Shown: in pieces, positions 41,761 through 54,880 of the stretch | Layout of the letters: each line of letters begins with the position of its first letter | Position numbering within the stretch: position 1 is the first letter of the stretch | Origin: Protopterus annectens | Taxonomy: Eukaryota > Chordata > Ceratodontiformes > Protopteridae | NCBI RefSeq assembly: GCF_019279795.1 | Contig: NC_056732.1 | Location: 178,935,191 to 178,999,190, forward strand | Direction: 5' to 3' | DNA length: 64,000 nucleotides | Made by a program: the position numbers and the translations under genes | Notes under the pieces: generated by a model | The model's database searches: none | What the model was told of the DNA's origin: nothing | Seen by the model: only the letters and a program-made list of their open reading frames with translations

Positions 41761-42109
41761 CTTGTGTAATTCTAGCCTAGGGAGGTGCAACAGCAGAGCC
41801 ATTCAATCTTTTTGGACTCTTCTTGGTTCTGGAAGGCTCTCTTTTTTTTATCTTCCTGCCATTGCTTTTTACATTTCTGCTAACTTTGCTCAGACTATTT
41901 CCTGGAAAAGATAAGAAATCGTTACTGAATTTTAAAAGGGGGGATTGAAAAATATGAACAACCCTTTGAATCGATTTCTCTCTCTCATCAAAACTTTTTA
42001 AGGACCTCAGCAGCAATGGGACAACAAATTCATCTTTGTCCAAGAGAAATTCAAAATCTCGGCTTTAACATCTGGCAGATTTTGAAAACAATCAAAATCA
42101 AATAAACCT

Positions 42110-42800
42110 TCTCATCACGGAGCCTTAGCTATATGGGTTACATCCTGCAAAAGACATAAAAGATGGACAGCTTCCAAAGATTAAAAGCAATTTCCATATT
42201 CCCTATCCGGTGACAGCTCAAACACAGCTGTAGAAAATCAGCAGTCTAGTGCCAACCCCTTCAGAGTTTTTATACTAACTGTTCGAGGGAGGCTAGAGCC
42301 CTGAAACAGGGCAGTACTTTCCACACTCTGGCATCAAAAACATAGCAAAAAATAAAGGGGATGGAAGGAGGAAGCAGCTACTGCAGCAGTGATCATTCAA
42401 ACATTTACTGTTATGGTAAATTTATTTAAACAACTGTACTATATTCATCATTTGATCACTGTTGCAGTAATCTTCGTTATATGGGTTGACTGCCATACCT
42501 ATAAGGTTTCTGAGGAGGAGGAAGGATGAGGGCTCAGGAGCCTATGAAGAACAGTCCTATCAAAGCCTGCTCTAGACCTGGAAAAAAAGAGTCTATAGTT
42601 TGTAGTGCTTTGTAAAAATATGTACAGAAGACAAAGATGCTGCCTCTAAGACTTCAAGTCCACTGCTTTCCAAACGGCCACTGAAAAAAGTCAAGGCCCT
42701 AGTATACTGAGTCTGGAATTTATTAAAAGTAGGGAAAAGGAGAAATAACATAGTGCAACCATAGGAAGTTGCGTGTTTCTGGACACTTGTCCTCATTTCG
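42110..42800 (-). mobile_element. DIRS-like retrotransposon, family 5 remnant (ITR, ICR and recombinase end)
   Basis: An ITR-like stretch (about 42110-42340) is followed by an ICR-like stretch (about 42385-42505; CTGCAGCAGTGATCATTC and CATTTGATCACTGTTGCAG face each other). The recombinase C-terminus follows on the minus strand (about 42540-42796): LEVLEAASLSSVHIFTKHYK, where the Tyr is the catalytic residue position. The body is missing. Related sequence is at 63666-64000. Confidence 0.55.
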
Positions 42801-44066
42801 TACCTTCATACAAAATAGATATCTGGTCAGAATTGATGAAAGTTGATGCAAGCAAAAACTTTAACATGCGAGTTAGACAGCTAAGAATTCTAAAAATTAA
42901 TGTGTCTGAAGATACACTTTTCCACTCAAATCCATTAAAGGACAACCGCGCCCTCAGACTCAAAAAACATATTAATTTCATCATGGTTTGATGTTTCCTA
43001 CATTTTAATAGCACTCTGAGACTATTTTGATATTTTTAGATGCAATTTCTGACTCTGACCACATGGGGTCTGGCATATTGAAAAAAATCAGACTGTTTAC
43101 TCTGCCTCTAAGTATCCTAGAATGCATTATTTGTCTCAAAATTGCATCAGATCTGCCACGTTTTGCCTTAAGCTGCTGTCACTTCATTGACTTAACAGGC
43201 ATTCACTGCAGTCTTAAAATCCCCTACTTTTGGTTAAAATGTTATCCTTTTTCAATGACCACTTAAAACACAAGCAGTGCAAATGCTACAGAACAGAACT
43301 GAAAGGTGCATTTTCTAGCTCTTTCATCTTAGAAATGCTAAATTGCTTTCTTTTGTGAAGGCTGAAATCTAGCTCTTCAAGGAATCTCCCCTCCCACTTC
43401 ACACCTACCTTCCCTAGCTGTCAAAGAGCCAAGGGTAATTTGACCAATTATCTGCATGTGATTGACAGCTCGTCACAGCAGGTGACCACAGTAATGTACT
43501 GTTTGCTTGTCAGCCTTTTCCTCCTTACAGTGGGAGACTTTTTTGTTGCACTACTCCTGTCAAATTTAAAACCAAGCTACATAGCACTAGCAATAATCCC
43601 TGCTTTGCAAAGCAATCTGCCAATTATTTTCCCTTCCTGTTTAAATAACTAACAAATGATGCACTATAAACTTGAAATATTTTAGACTTGCATGACAGCA
43701 CCCACATGCTTTTTTGAGTCAATATTTTAAAAAACTTATGGTAGTGCATACACACACACAGACACACACACTGCTTTACTTCTACAATGATTTAGATTTT
43801 ATTTTTACATTTTATAGCAGTGTACTAACCAAGCAGAGAAATCTGGTTCAAAAGCAAGGATAAATTGATCCTGAAATACCTATGACCTCAGCGCAAGAAA
43901 TTAGGACAAAGCCATACATAGAAGTGGGACAAAGGCACAAACGGAAAAGCGCAGTCCGGGTCTGAACTGTCTGCAAACAGCTACAGTTAACTTTGAGTAT
44001 GTGTCTACCTGTTTGAGCCAATATTAATTTTCCCCTGGAGAGCACTCTGCTTTGGCTTGTAAGCAG
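42801..44066. other. No recognisable gene
   Basis: Only chance frames and a short CA tract at 43749-43772. Nothing assigned. Confidence 0.4.
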
Positions 44067-44078
44067 CCCCCCCCCCCA

Positions 44079-44150
<72 letters not shown>
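44067..44150. repeat. C run plus (CA)n microsatellite
   Basis: An 11-base C run is followed by about 35 CA units. No coding meaning. Confidence 0.97.
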
Positions 44151-44809
44151 TCCACTTTCTCTTATTCCCTTCTGTTAGCAAATAGTATCTGCAATAACTC
44201 ATCAATACTGTGTGTTTGTAAATTTAAACTATGACCACAGTAGCCTACTGATACAAGGTTATCCTGTTTTTCCACCTGAGAAATTAAGAAATGACTTCGT
44301 TTCAGAGCAGTCCTTGGTCAATTGTGATTGTTTCTTAACACATACTTGCCTTTGCTTTGTAATTGTTTCCAGCCCCCTCATACGAGCAACTAACAGGGTC
44401 TCTACCCGCTTTGCTCCCCACCCTGCCCCCCTATTCCCTCCCGCCCCAGGTGGTCCCATCTTTATTGGACTCAAAACCCCTCCCATCTTTCCAATAGCCA
44501 ACCACAGTGCTAACCCAACACTACCTCCTCCATCTTCCCACTACTATCACACCTCCTCAACTAATATGTACCAGCATACCTTACCTATGCTCACTGCATG
44601 CACTCTCCTTGCACATCTTACATCCTACTAAAGCTCCATCATTCCCCCACTCAACCACTACCACTGTACTACTACTCACACCACCACTCATGTCTCACCC
44701 ACACTCAACTCCCCTCCCACCAGCTCAAGAACCATCCCTATGCACCCCCCACATATTCTACCAACTATATTACTCAAACATAAAGCAGCCCTACAACTTA
44801 ACATAGTAA

Positions 44810-45588
44810 CCCTCCCACCATACCTAGTACCCACAGAGCACAATCATAAAGTTTCCCTTATAAACAAACACATTCAAAAACTGAGAAAACTAATAATCTC
44901 ATGCATATCAAAACTAGCCCTAAGTGGAGACATCCACCCCAACCAATTACTGCCCGTAGCTATTCTCTCTCCACTCTCCAAAATACTAGAGAGACGCATA
45001 CACTCTCCGGTCTCAGACTACCTCCTTACTAACAACCTCCTTTCCAGTACTCTGCATGGTTTCTGACCAAACCATAGCACCACCACTGCCTTACTCTCCT
45101 TTACTAACACTATCCTTCAGCATAAAAACAATGGCTATCTCTCCTCTGCTACTTTCCTAGACCTATCTAAAGCAATTGGCATGGTCCCACACAAACAACT
45201 TATCTCTGTCCTCAATAACCTATCCTTCTCACAATCAGTCACCAACTGGTTTCAGATTTACCTGTCTGACCGCCAACAATCCGTTGTATGGCAGAATGAC
45301 ATCTCCCCAACTACCTGTCTCCATAGAGGTTCCCCAAGGATCCATCCTTGGACCCCTACTCTTCTCTGTTTACACCAATAATCTAGCCTCTGCCACCAAA
45401 CATAGCACACTCATACAATATGCAGATGACTCAACCATCATCTGCTTAGCCCAGTCCCTACCGAAACTGCAAAAAGTCACACAGGAAGCCTTTTCCTCTG
45501 TTGAAACATGGTTATTCGATGCCCAATTAATACTCAACCCAAACAGAACTAAACTACTCATCTTCCAACCCACCAAACATACTCAAAA
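44810..45588 (+). pseudogene. L2-like LINE reverse transcriptase, first part, split by DIRS copy 1b
   Basis: RT blocks in shifting frames: PVAILSPLSKILERRIHSPV (about 44950), SSATFLDLSKAIGMVPHKQL (about 45150; Asp of motif A present), EVPQGSILGPLLFSVYTNNL (45330-45390) and the catalytic QYADDSTIICLA (about 45420). The reading continues to KLLIFQPTKHTQK and stops at the DIRS end at 45588. The protein resumes after 51147. The host LINE therefore predates DIRS copy 1b. Confidence 0.75.
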
Positions 45589-45806
45589 AGTACAGTTTTG
45601 TACCTACCACAAATGTAGATGTCCGATAGGCATGCATCTGCAGTCCTTACAAATGGGTTGTCCTGTCGTCAGGCAGCCCTTCGGTCGGCCGGATTCCAAA
45701 GTCTGGGTCTGGCCTCGGCTGGTGTCGCACTTCACCCGACGTCATAGCGGCAGTTCTTGGGGTATAAAGGCATCAGCCGACGCCATTTTCCTCAGTGTTT
45801 CTTGCC
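45589..45806. repeat. Left inverted terminal repeat of DIRS copy 1b
   Basis: Inverted match of 50960-51147 apart from its outer about 40 bases, which reappear inverted in the ICR. Contains GGGGTATAAAGGCATC. Confidence 0.85.
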
Positions 45807-46006
45807 CCAGATGCCAGGTGCCCTCTAGGAAGGCTAAATTTGGATAAATGCAAATGGTTCCAAATAGTAGAGAGCAAACAAAACAAAAAATAAGCATGTA
45901 TGTACATATATACAAACAAATACACCATAATAGATTCCCCCAGCTAGCTACAAGATGGGCAAATACCCTAGGAGTACCACAGAGGGGAAGGAGGGTGGGT
46001 AATCCT

Positions 46007-46103
46007 GACTGCAGATGCATGCCTATCGGACATCTACATTTATGGTAGGTGCAAAACTGTACTATGTCCTTCAAGGATGCATCTGCAGTCCTTACAAATG
46101 GGT
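46007..46103. repeat. Internal complementary region (ICR) of DIRS copy 1b
   Basis: Inverted left end joined to inverted right end; the junction reads CTGTACTATGTCCTTC, the same as in copy 1a. Confidence 0.88.
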
Positions 46104-46143
46104 AGAATACTATAGCCAAATTGGGGGAGGAGGAGAAATTAGA

Positions 46144-49060
46144 TTATGGTGTAGTTAAGATCCCTTGCAAAACAGCAGTGGCAAAACCTGCTCGGGATCT
46201 GGAGTATAAAGGTAAATTATAATGCTTGGCAAATGTATGCACGGAGCTCCAAGTAGCAGCCTCTAAAATGTCTTTGGTAGCCACTCCTCGTAAGAAAGCT
46301 GTGGTAGTGGCTGTAGCCCTTGTAGAGTGAGGCCTGATGTTTTCTGGAGTTTTCTTCCCATGGTAGGAGTAACAAAATCTAATGCAATTTCCTATCCACT
46401 TAGAGATTGTCTGTTTTGAAATTGCTTTTCCTTCCATTCCTGTCACATATGCTACCAGTAGCTGGTCAGTCTTTCTATTGCTCTTGGTCCTGTCCAGGTA
46501 GTAACGTAATTGTCTATGTACATCCAAGGTATGCAACAGTCTTTCTCCCCTGTTCTGTGGGTTGGGGAAGAATGTAGGTAGGTGGATAGCTTGATTTAAA
46601 GATACCCTGGAGACCACCTTTGGCATAAAAGTAGGATTAGTTCTCATGGACACTCTATCTTGATGGAAGATCAGGAAGGGCTGTACTGCCATTAATGCCT
46701 GTAGCTCAGATACCCTTCTTGCTGAAGTGATTGCAAGCAGGAAAGCAGTTTTCCATGATAAGTAATGTAATTCTGCTGTTGCTGCTGGCTCGAAAGGAGG
46801 GAGTGTCAACTTTTCTAGCACAAAGTTCAAGTCCCATGCTGGCAATGGTGGCTTCCTAGGTGGCTTTACATTTTTAATCCCTCTCAGAAACTGCCTGAGC
46901 AGAGGATGTGAGAAGACTGGAGGATCCAAGTTGTATTCTGCTGAAATAGCTGATGCATGAATCTTAATGGAAGAATAGGACAGGCCGTTGTGGAAGAGCT
47001 CTGCCAAGTATTCCAGGATGTTAGCTATGTTTACCAGTGACACATTCTCTCCTTTTGCAGTACTCCAAATGAGATATCTTTTCCATTTTGCTGAATAATT
47101 TTTCTTGTTGAGGGTCTGCGAGCCTCCAAGATAATGTCTTTAACCCTTTGAGATAAATCTGGGTTATTTGGTCTTATGCAATGTTCCAGGCAGCCAGCTG
47201 CAGTGTTTTCAGGTTTGGATGCAGGGTTTTGAAGTTGTTCTGTGTTAACAGCAAGGGAACTAGGGGCAGAGGCCATATTTGTTCCCGAGACATGCTCCTC
47301 AGTAATGGGTACCAATGTTGCCTTGGCCAAACTGGAGCTATCAGGATGATCCTTGACGGTCTTCTTTGATCTTCAATAGTACCTTGTGCATCAAAGGAAG
47401 AGGTGGGAATGCATATGCTGTCAGGTTTTTCCAACTGAAAGATACTTTCCAAGCAAGTGGGTGGTACGTCCTTGTGCAGAATTTTTTCAGTTGGTGATTG
47501 TGTGGGGATGCGAATAAGTCTATTTCTGGTAGTCCCCATTTCCCTGTAATGGTTTTGAAGATGTCCGGATGCAGCATCCATTCGTGGGCATCCGTGGTAG
47601 TTCTGGTTAGGATGTCTGCTAGTATATTTTCTTTTCCTGGCACAAAAATTGCTTGAAGCTGAATGTTGAAGCTCAGTGCCACATTCCAGAGGTCCATTGC
47701 CATCCGGCATAGAGGGTACGAATGTGTGCTTCCCTGTTTGTTGATGTACCACATAACTGTGGTGTTGTCAGTCCTTATCCGCAGTTGACCCTGTCGAAGA
47801 AATGGTCTGAATGCCTGAATTGCCAGTTTTACTGCCAGCATTTCCTTTTGATTTATGTGTAGGTGCAGCTGGTCTTGAGTCCATAAGCCTTGTATGCACT
47901 TGTCCAGCATGTGCGCCCCCCAACCGAGGTCTGAGGCGTCTGTTGTGATGGTCTGGCTTGGTTGAGTGCTGTGGAAGGGCAGTCCCTTGTTTGATTGACA
48001 GGCCTGAGCCCACCATTGGAATTCTTGGAATCTGGGTTTCTAGGCTGTGCTTGTGCTGAGACCATAAATTCCTTAGGTACCACTGTAACTTCCTCATATG
48101 TAGTCTGGCATGTGGAATCAATATTATGCAGGATGCCATGTAACCGAGAGCTTGCAGGACCTTTCTTGCTGTTAGCTGGTTCTGCTTTGTTAATGCCATG
48201 AAGTAGAAAGGGAGTTGCTCCTGTTTTTCTACTGTCAGGAATGCCATTCGTTTTGATGTGTCCAAATCTGCACCCAAGAAGGTTATCCTTTGGGATGGTA
48301 TCAGCCTGGACTTTTTTATATTGACTGTGTATCCCAGGGCTTGTAGTAGATGAATGACCCTTTCCAAATCTTTTGTTAATTTGTTTTTGTTGTCCGCTTG
48401 TAACAGGCAGTCGTCCAGGTAAGGATAAATTTGAATTCCCTGAAGCCTGCAATGAGCAATTACTGATGCCAGGCATTTCGTGAATACTCTGGGCGCAGTA
48501 GATAAGCCAAAGGGCAATGCTGAGAATTGATAATGCTCTGATCCTGCAGGAAATCTGAGGTATCTTCTGCAATTTGGTCGTATGGGGACGTGCAGGTATG
48601 CCTCCTTGAGATCTAGAGTTACCAGCCAAGACTCCTTGCCCAGCATGGGAAGAAGCTGCTGTAGGGTCAGCATTTTGAATTTTGGAACAATGAGGTATGT
48701 GTTTAAAGCGGACAGGTCGAGAATAGGTCTCCATTGGTTTTCTTTTCTTGGTACCAGGAAGAGTCTGGAGTAAAATCCTTGTCCTTGTACCATAGATGGT
48801 ACCCTTTCTATAGCTCTCATCCTTAGTAAGTGAGTTATTTGTTCTAGAGCTTCTGTCTTCTGATTTGGAGGTAGGTTTGGCATTCCTCTCTTCCTTGGTA
48901 GAGTATGGAAGTGAAACCTGTAACCTTGGTCTATTGTCTGTAAAATCCATTTGTCTCCTGTGATGTAATGCCAGTTTACTGAAAATAAGGCTAGCTTCCG
49001 CCTAAGGGTGCTTCTAGTTGTTCCCTGGTAGGCGGTGCCAGAGCCAAGTCACTGTGATTG
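46144..49060 (-). pseudogene. DIRS pol (RT, RNase H, tyrosine recombinase), copy 1b, frameshifted
   Basis: RT at 47768-48883 is open and keeps FLVPRKENQWRPILDLSALN and YPYLDDCLLQAD. RNase H at 47341-47910 has HINQKEMLAVKLAIQAF and RTDNTTVMWYINKQ. The recombinase at 46144-47043 is a 299-codon open frame with SARRVSELQAL, HSTRATATTTAFLRG and KHYNLPLYSRSRAG, so all catalytic motifs survive. Frameshifts lie near 47345 (inside the RNase H-recombinase linker), near 47090 and between RT and RNase H. Close relative of 6983-10039. Confidence 0.85.
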
Positions 49061-50833
49061 TCCTGTGGAAGTGGTGGTGGCTGGATCTGTGGCTGTACCT
49101 CGCTGGTTGTTAGCCTGCCACTGACGGCCCCTGTAGGCACCTCTGGATTGACCCCTGCCTCTTGAGCCTATTCCTGCCTCTCGAGCTCTGGAGGTGTCTG
49201 GAAAGGACCAATTCTTGGAAGGCCAGTTCCTGCTAAACCTTGGAGGCTGGACCTGCAAGAAATCCTTGACTGTCTGGACAAATTTTGCTTTCTCTTCCAC
49301 CTTCTTCAGCACCTGCTGTGCAGGGGAGCCAAACAAATTGAGCTTATCCATGGGAGCATCTAGGAGCTTTGATTTAACATGGTCTGGTAAGGACTGCTCT
49401 TTCAACCATGCATGTCTTCTGATCACTGTGCCAGTCATGGCTGATCTAAAGGAAGCCTCCAGTGCATCATAGCCGCATTTTAAGGAATGATTACTGACCC
49501 GCTGAATGTTATGTACCATTTCCTGTACAGATTTTTTTGTCTAATGGTTCATCCGAGGACAGTTTTTTAGTCAATTGGTCTAACATAAATTCCTGATACT
49601 GAATCATGTGGAATTGACAGTTCAAGGCCCTAGCTGAAAGAGTAGCAGAAGTGTAAACTTTTACCCCATCTCTAAGGCCCTAGATTCCCTTTCAGAGGGA
49701 GGGGTTTTTGGTAGAAGAAGCTGCTACAGCCTTGGGTCCCTGGGAGATAGTTTCGGGATCTGCAAAAGGGCCTTATACAAATGATAATGTGTGTCCGAAC
49801 CCTGTAGTACCTATCGGGCTTAGCAGGGGCCAGAGGAAGAGAATCAGGAGCAGTACAAGCATCATTAAAAGCATCATCCACAACAGTAAGTACTGGAGGA
49901 ATGGCTAAAGGCCTATGCTGTGGCAAATGCAAAAGGTTCTAAGCCTTTTCCTAGAGTCTGAAAAATCCTGGCCCTGCCATTGAAATTGTTCCCTCATAGC
50001 ATGCAAGGTTTCCCCAAAAGAAAATTCCTCAGGCGGAGAGGCAGAAGGAATGGAGTCTTCTGCATCAGAGTCCTCATAAGGAGAAAAGGGCCCTCTGGAG
50101 GGTTTGAATTATCTGACTCATCAGAGGAGCCATCCAAGAAACTGGCTCAGGGGCTCTATTCTAGTCCTCTTCTCTGGAGGTGGGTGAGAGGCCCTGTCTG
50201 GATGTGGTTGGGATCCCCGGATCAAAGAAATGAGATCCTCTGCTAGACTAAGCATTTGTGAACTGGAACTAGGCCTGTGAGAGGGGGTCTTAGCAGGCAC
50301 AGATTTGGTAGTTTTTGCTGCTTTAGCCCTGGCAAAGGCCTTAATAGACATGGATGCAGAAGGCCTAGCAGCTCCACGTGCAGGGGTAGAAATATCCAAA
50401 GGGATAGTATCAGATAAATCCTGCGAACCTGCAAGAGCAGGTGGGATTTCAGTAGCAGATTCAGCCAGGCTGGAAGAGGCCTCGGTAAGTGGTAAGCTTT
50501 CGGCCGAAGGAAGAACCGTGGACTCGGTTTCAGCCGAAACCGAGACACTCGCGGTTGGCTTAACCGCGACCGCGAGTGTCGGTCCTTTTCCTTGCGTTTT
50601 TTAGAAATTTGCATAGTCGGAGTATCCGACGGCATAATGTAAGCAAAATCGGAGCCGAAAAACTCTTCAGCAAATTCCGACCGACGTCTAAGCGTCCGTC
50701 GGTTGAAAGAAGCACAGGCTAGACAAGCTGCTACGTCGTGGTCTGGGCCTAAACAAGGTAAGCAGTAAGAGTGGAAATCTTTGAGAGGTATTTATTTCCC
50801 ACAAGTTAAACAGTTATTCACTTTTTCTGACAT
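49049..50833 (-). pseudogene. DIRS gag-like protein, copy 1b, frameshifted
   Basis: The start MSEKVNNCLTCGK at 50833 runs into TAA at 50792-50794. After it, in the same frame, come IPLKDFHSYCLPCLGPDH and CLACASF, the rest of the Cys/His module, then the Met at 50635 (MPSDTPTMQISKKRKEKDRH). Later blocks in other frames: an Ala/Lys-rich stretch (50121-50399), AIPPVLTVVDDAFNDA (about 49890), RRHAWLKEQSLPDHVKSKLL (about 49400) and an Arg/Gly-rich tail (SRGRGQSRGAYRGRQW, about 49130). It ends GQSQ, stop, as in copy 1a. Confidence 0.8.
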
Positions 50834-50959
50834 CGGCTGAGGCAAGAAAGAGTCCCCAACGGGGTACTTAGCTTTTTAGAAGTCTTCGGTACTTGTAGTA
50901 GTAATCTCTGGTTCTGACCGACCGGCACTTGCGAACAGCTTCTGCTTCGGGCGCCACGC

Positions 50960-51147
50960 GGCAAGAAAGACTGAGGAAAATGGCGTCGGCTGATGCCTTT
51001 ATACCCGAAGAACTGCCGCTATGACGTCGGGTGAAGTGCGACACCAGCCGAGGCCAGACCCAGACTTTGGAATCCGGCCGACCGAAGGGCTGCCTGACGA
51101 CAGGACAACCCATTTGTAAGGACTGCAGATGCATCCTTGAAGGACAT
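50960..51147. repeat. Right inverted terminal repeat of DIRS copy 1b, with promoter
   Basis: Inverted match of the left ITR. On the minus strand TATAAAG (50997-51003) lies about 165 bases upstream of the gag start. Confidence 0.85.
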
Positions 51148-52199
51148 CAACTCTCACTTTAACATCACAGCAAAAGACAACACCACTACATACCCAACTG
51201 AACACACCAAATTGCTAGGAGTGGAAACAGAAAATAAACTAATATTTGACTTTCACATATCCATGACCATAAAAAAAGTCCACAAAAAACTAGGAGCATT
51301 ATACAGAAAAGAGCAATTTCTCACCAAAGCAGCAAAGATTTCAATAGCAAATTCCCACCTTATCTCCACCCTACTTTATGCCTCTCCAATATATACCAAC
51401 CTAAGGCAATGTGGTCTAAACAAGCTAGAGACCTGCTACAACAAAAATCGCCAAATTCGCCACAGGGGCATCCTACCGTAGTCACCACTGTCTCTCACTT
51501 GCTGAACTGGGCTGGCTTGAACTCCCTCACCTGCTTCAGTGGTATCAACTCTCACCCACAAACTAGTAAACCATCCACTAAATGTCCCATCCCTCCAGAA
51601 TCTACTCCAACCCTAATCGCACCACCAGACCACTAAGATCCAGCAACAAAAATCACTTGCAGATCACTAAAGCCAATAACTCTGCTGGTGAAGCACTATT
51701 CTCTTGCGCCATAGCCAAATTATGGAACTCACTCCCACCCACATTTACCTCCGTACCATCATGCACCCACTTCAAAACTTTATTAAAAGCGCAACTAAAA
51801 ACATGCTGGCTATGCCCTTGCAACTCCCAGTCTAATATCATCCACCCCATCCAACCACTACCTTTCTTTCCACTCCACTAACTACCTTGATTATAGCAAG
51901 CTCAGATGCTTATAAGCCTAGTACTTATTATACAGCAGGAACTTCTCATTGTAACATTTGTTAATGTCTGTTATGTACTTCACAGATAAAGATTATATTT
52001 GTCTATTGATGTACTATGTTCTTCATCTGTAAATATGTTGTAAGTAAGTGCTATGTTAAATTGTTAATCATTATAATCCAATGTAACTACTGCCTATTTT
52101 ACTGTGGAGCTTTTCTCCCCGGGCCTACGCTGAAAATAGACCTACGTCCAGTCTGACACTCCCGGTCAACAAATATAAATAAATAAAATAAATAAATAG
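51148..52199 (+). pseudogene. L2-like LINE, C-terminal part and 3' UTR (continuation after DIRS copy 1b)
   Basis: 51148-51481 reads NSHFNITAKDNTTTYPTEH, HTKLLGVETENKLIFDFH, VHKKLGALYRKEQFLTKAA and STLLYASPIYTNL, the LINE region after the catalytic motif. 51640-51830 adds LWNSLPPTFTSVPSCTHFKT in another frame. A 3' UTR follows and ends in a short AAATAAATA tail (52170-52199). Together with 44810-45588 it forms one LINE. Confidence 0.75.
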
Positions 52200-52914
52200 A
52201 AGTAGGATTATTGCTCCTATCAAATTAGGAAAGATTATGAAATAGTAGGTCTTGCATTAGTATGAATTATCAAAAGGGTATGAAATCTGAAACTTAAATG
52301 TCTGTCATTGATTTCATTCTTCAGTCTCTAATGATTTGGCAGCAATTGTCCCAAAAAAAAAAAAAAAATTTGATTCAAAAAGATAATAGCCACACAATAC
52401 AGCTGGTAACCTGTCAAAGAAGGGGCTCCTTTTAATATTAGTACTACTAACTTGAGCATCTGACAAAATAAAAAAAACATGCATTTATGAAATGAAAGTT
52501 ATCCTTAACTGGATTATTACAGTTAATGGTAAACCCTCCACGTTTTCTTCCAAAATAGCAATTTCTGGGGAGGGATTATTTGGGGAAGAGCAACATTTTG
52601 AGCCAAGTTCAGGGACAGTTGAGAGGTTGGGATATGCCTAATTCTAAAAAAGCAATGTATTTGCATGTACCTAGCAACCTGTTAATGCAGGAAATCTGGA
52701 CAAGGCAAAATATATGTGGGGGGACATCAAAACAGTACAAAAAATTGATCTTGTATAAACTGACAGAGCTGATCGAATAACAGGTCTTGCTTTAGCATGC
52801 ATTTTTCTGAAGGTTATGAAGGCAGAAACTCAGTGTCTCATTTAGTGACTTTATTCCGAAAGAGTTTGACTGAAAACCACAAAAATTGAGACTAACAATC
52901 CAAAAATAAGAAGC
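52200..52914. other. No recognisable gene
   Basis: AT-rich sequence with an A run at 52352-52368. Nothing assigned. Confidence 0.4.
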
Positions 52915-52990
52915 CTTGCTTGCAGTCACACACACTCTTGCCCCCTTGCTTGCAGTCACACACACACACTCTTACCCCTTTGCTTGCAGT

Positions 52991-53022
<32 letters not shown>

Positions 53023-53339
53023 TGCCCCCTTGCTTGCAGTCACACACACGCACTCTTGCCCCCTTGCTTGTAGTCACACACGCACTCTTGCCCCTTGCTT
53101 GCAGTCCCCCACACACACTCCTGCCCCCTTACTTGCAGTCACACACTCTTGCCCCCTTGCTTGCAGTCACACACTCTTGCCCCCTTGCTTGCAGTCACAC
53201 ACACACTATTGCCCCCTTGCTTGCAGTCACACACACATGCACACTATTGCCCCCTTGCTTGCAGTCACACACACACGCACACACTTGCCCCTTGCGGGGA
53301 CACACACACACACACACATACACACACTTGCCCCCTTGC

Positions 53340-53387
<48 letters not shown>

Positions 53388-53405
53388 CGACCTTGCTTGC
53401 AGTCA
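52915..53405. repeat. Minisatellite array 1 with embedded (CA)n
   Basis: About 15 tandem units of the form CTTGCCCCCTTGCTTGCAGT followed by a CA tract of variable length. Unit length is about 28-50 bases depending on the CA tract. Long open frames on both strands here are low-complexity artefacts. Confidence 0.95.
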
Positions 53406-54204
53406 GAATCTGGACATTGCAACAGCACTGAAACAGACATTCAAAGATAACACATGTAGCCAGTGGCAGTCTAAGTTTCACTTTCAGTTAGTGATATTTT
53501 AAAATTCTCAGACCCTTTGCACACTAGAAATGCACATGTTGTTGAATACACCTTCCTGATTGTATATAATTATATTCCTTGTACAATGCAGTCCAGTTTT
53601 AGTGGGTGTTTTATATTTACTGTTTCAAACATTTTTCCTGAAAACAGTGCAACAAAATGCATGCACCAATAATGACAATACTGCCCAATTCTGAATATTT
53701 CCATCACAAGTGTAGTCAGACTTCTACAGTCCACCAGTATCAGTACATACGCACAATTTCTGAAGCAGTAAACGTCCTGTAAATAATTCCACATTAAAGC
53801 GATCTGTAACTAATGAAGCGGTTGCGCTAGCCAAAAATTAGATGTCATGTCATCAACAAATAATGTCATAGTTGCCATTTTTGAATAATTTACTTATCTT
53901 GCACAAGAACAATAAGCTGGTAATACTGCAGTAGGGAATGGATGACAATCTTCTTCACCAGAAAGGAGTGCATCATCCACCCCATTTGCAATGCAGTACA
54001 GTTTCACAAATGCATCTATGTGAGTAGAAACCACAGCCTTCTGCATCAAAAGCAAACAACCTGTTGTGATATTAGCAAAGCAAGCAGACATAAGCAGCAC
54101 TGATAATTGTTGCAGCCCTGCATCTCTCAGCTCCCTGTAAAATCTACTCAAATCAGTTGCATCTATGAACTTCACAGCACAAGAAATCTTGAAAGAGGCA
54201 AAAT
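53406..54204. other. Spacer between the two minisatellite arrays; one unexplained open frame
   Basis: Unique-looking sequence. On the minus strand a stop-free stretch of about 100 codons (53894-54200) reads KFIDATDLSRFYRELRDAGL, among others. I recognise no family. Its upstream extension runs into the minisatellite, so it may be chance. Confidence 0.4.
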
Positions 54205-54818
54205 TTCCCCCTTGCTTGCAGTCACACACACACACACACACACACACACTTGGCCCTTGCTTGCAGTCTCACACACATTTGCCCCCTTGTTTGCAGTCTC
54301 ACACACTTGCCCCCTTGCTTGCAGTCTCACACACACACACTTGCCCCCTTGCTTGCAGTCTCACACACACACACTTGCCCCCTTGCTTGCAGTCTCACAC
54401 ACACACTTGCCCCCTTGCTTGCAGTCTCACACAATTGCCCCCTTGCTTGCAGTCTCACACAACTGCCCCCTTGCTTGCGGTCTCACACAACTGCCCCCTT
54501 GCTTGCAGTCTCACACACACACAATTGCCCCCTTGCTTGCAGTCTCACACACACACAATTGCCCCCTTGCTTGCAGTCTCACACACACACAACTGCCCCC
54601 TTGCTTGCAGTCTCACACACACACAATTGCCCCCTTGCTTTCAGTCTCACACACACACACACAATTGCCCCCTTGCTTGCGGTCAAACACACACACACAA
54701 TTGCCCCCTTGCTTGCGGTCAAACCCACAATTGCCCCCTTGCTTGCGGTCACACACACACTTGCCCCCTTGCTTTTAGGTCACATACACACACATGCACA
54801 CACACTTGCCGCTTGTTT

Positions 54819-54880
<62 letters not shown>

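Larger units (their letters stand above)
45589..51147 (-). mobile_element. DIRS1-like retrotransposon, family 1 copy 1b, complete but mutated
   Basis: 5559 bp; same layout as copy 1a. Left ITR 45589-45806, ICR 46007-46103, recombinase-RNaseH-RT 46144-49060, gag 49049-50833, right ITR 50960-51147. Starts AGTACAG, ends GAAGGACAT, no target duplication. The coding frames have several frameshifts. It interrupts an L2-like LINE. Confidence 0.9.

Noticed and set aside
45176..45847. 223-codon plus-strand frame that joins LINE RT and DIRS terminus
   Set aside because: The last third is DIRS ITR sequence read by chance after the insertion point; not a fusion gene.
52916..53502. Long open frames (130-180 codons) rich in THTH, CPLACS and VCVC
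   Set aside because: Translations of the CA-containing minisatellite; open in several frames and both strands because the repeat lacks stops.
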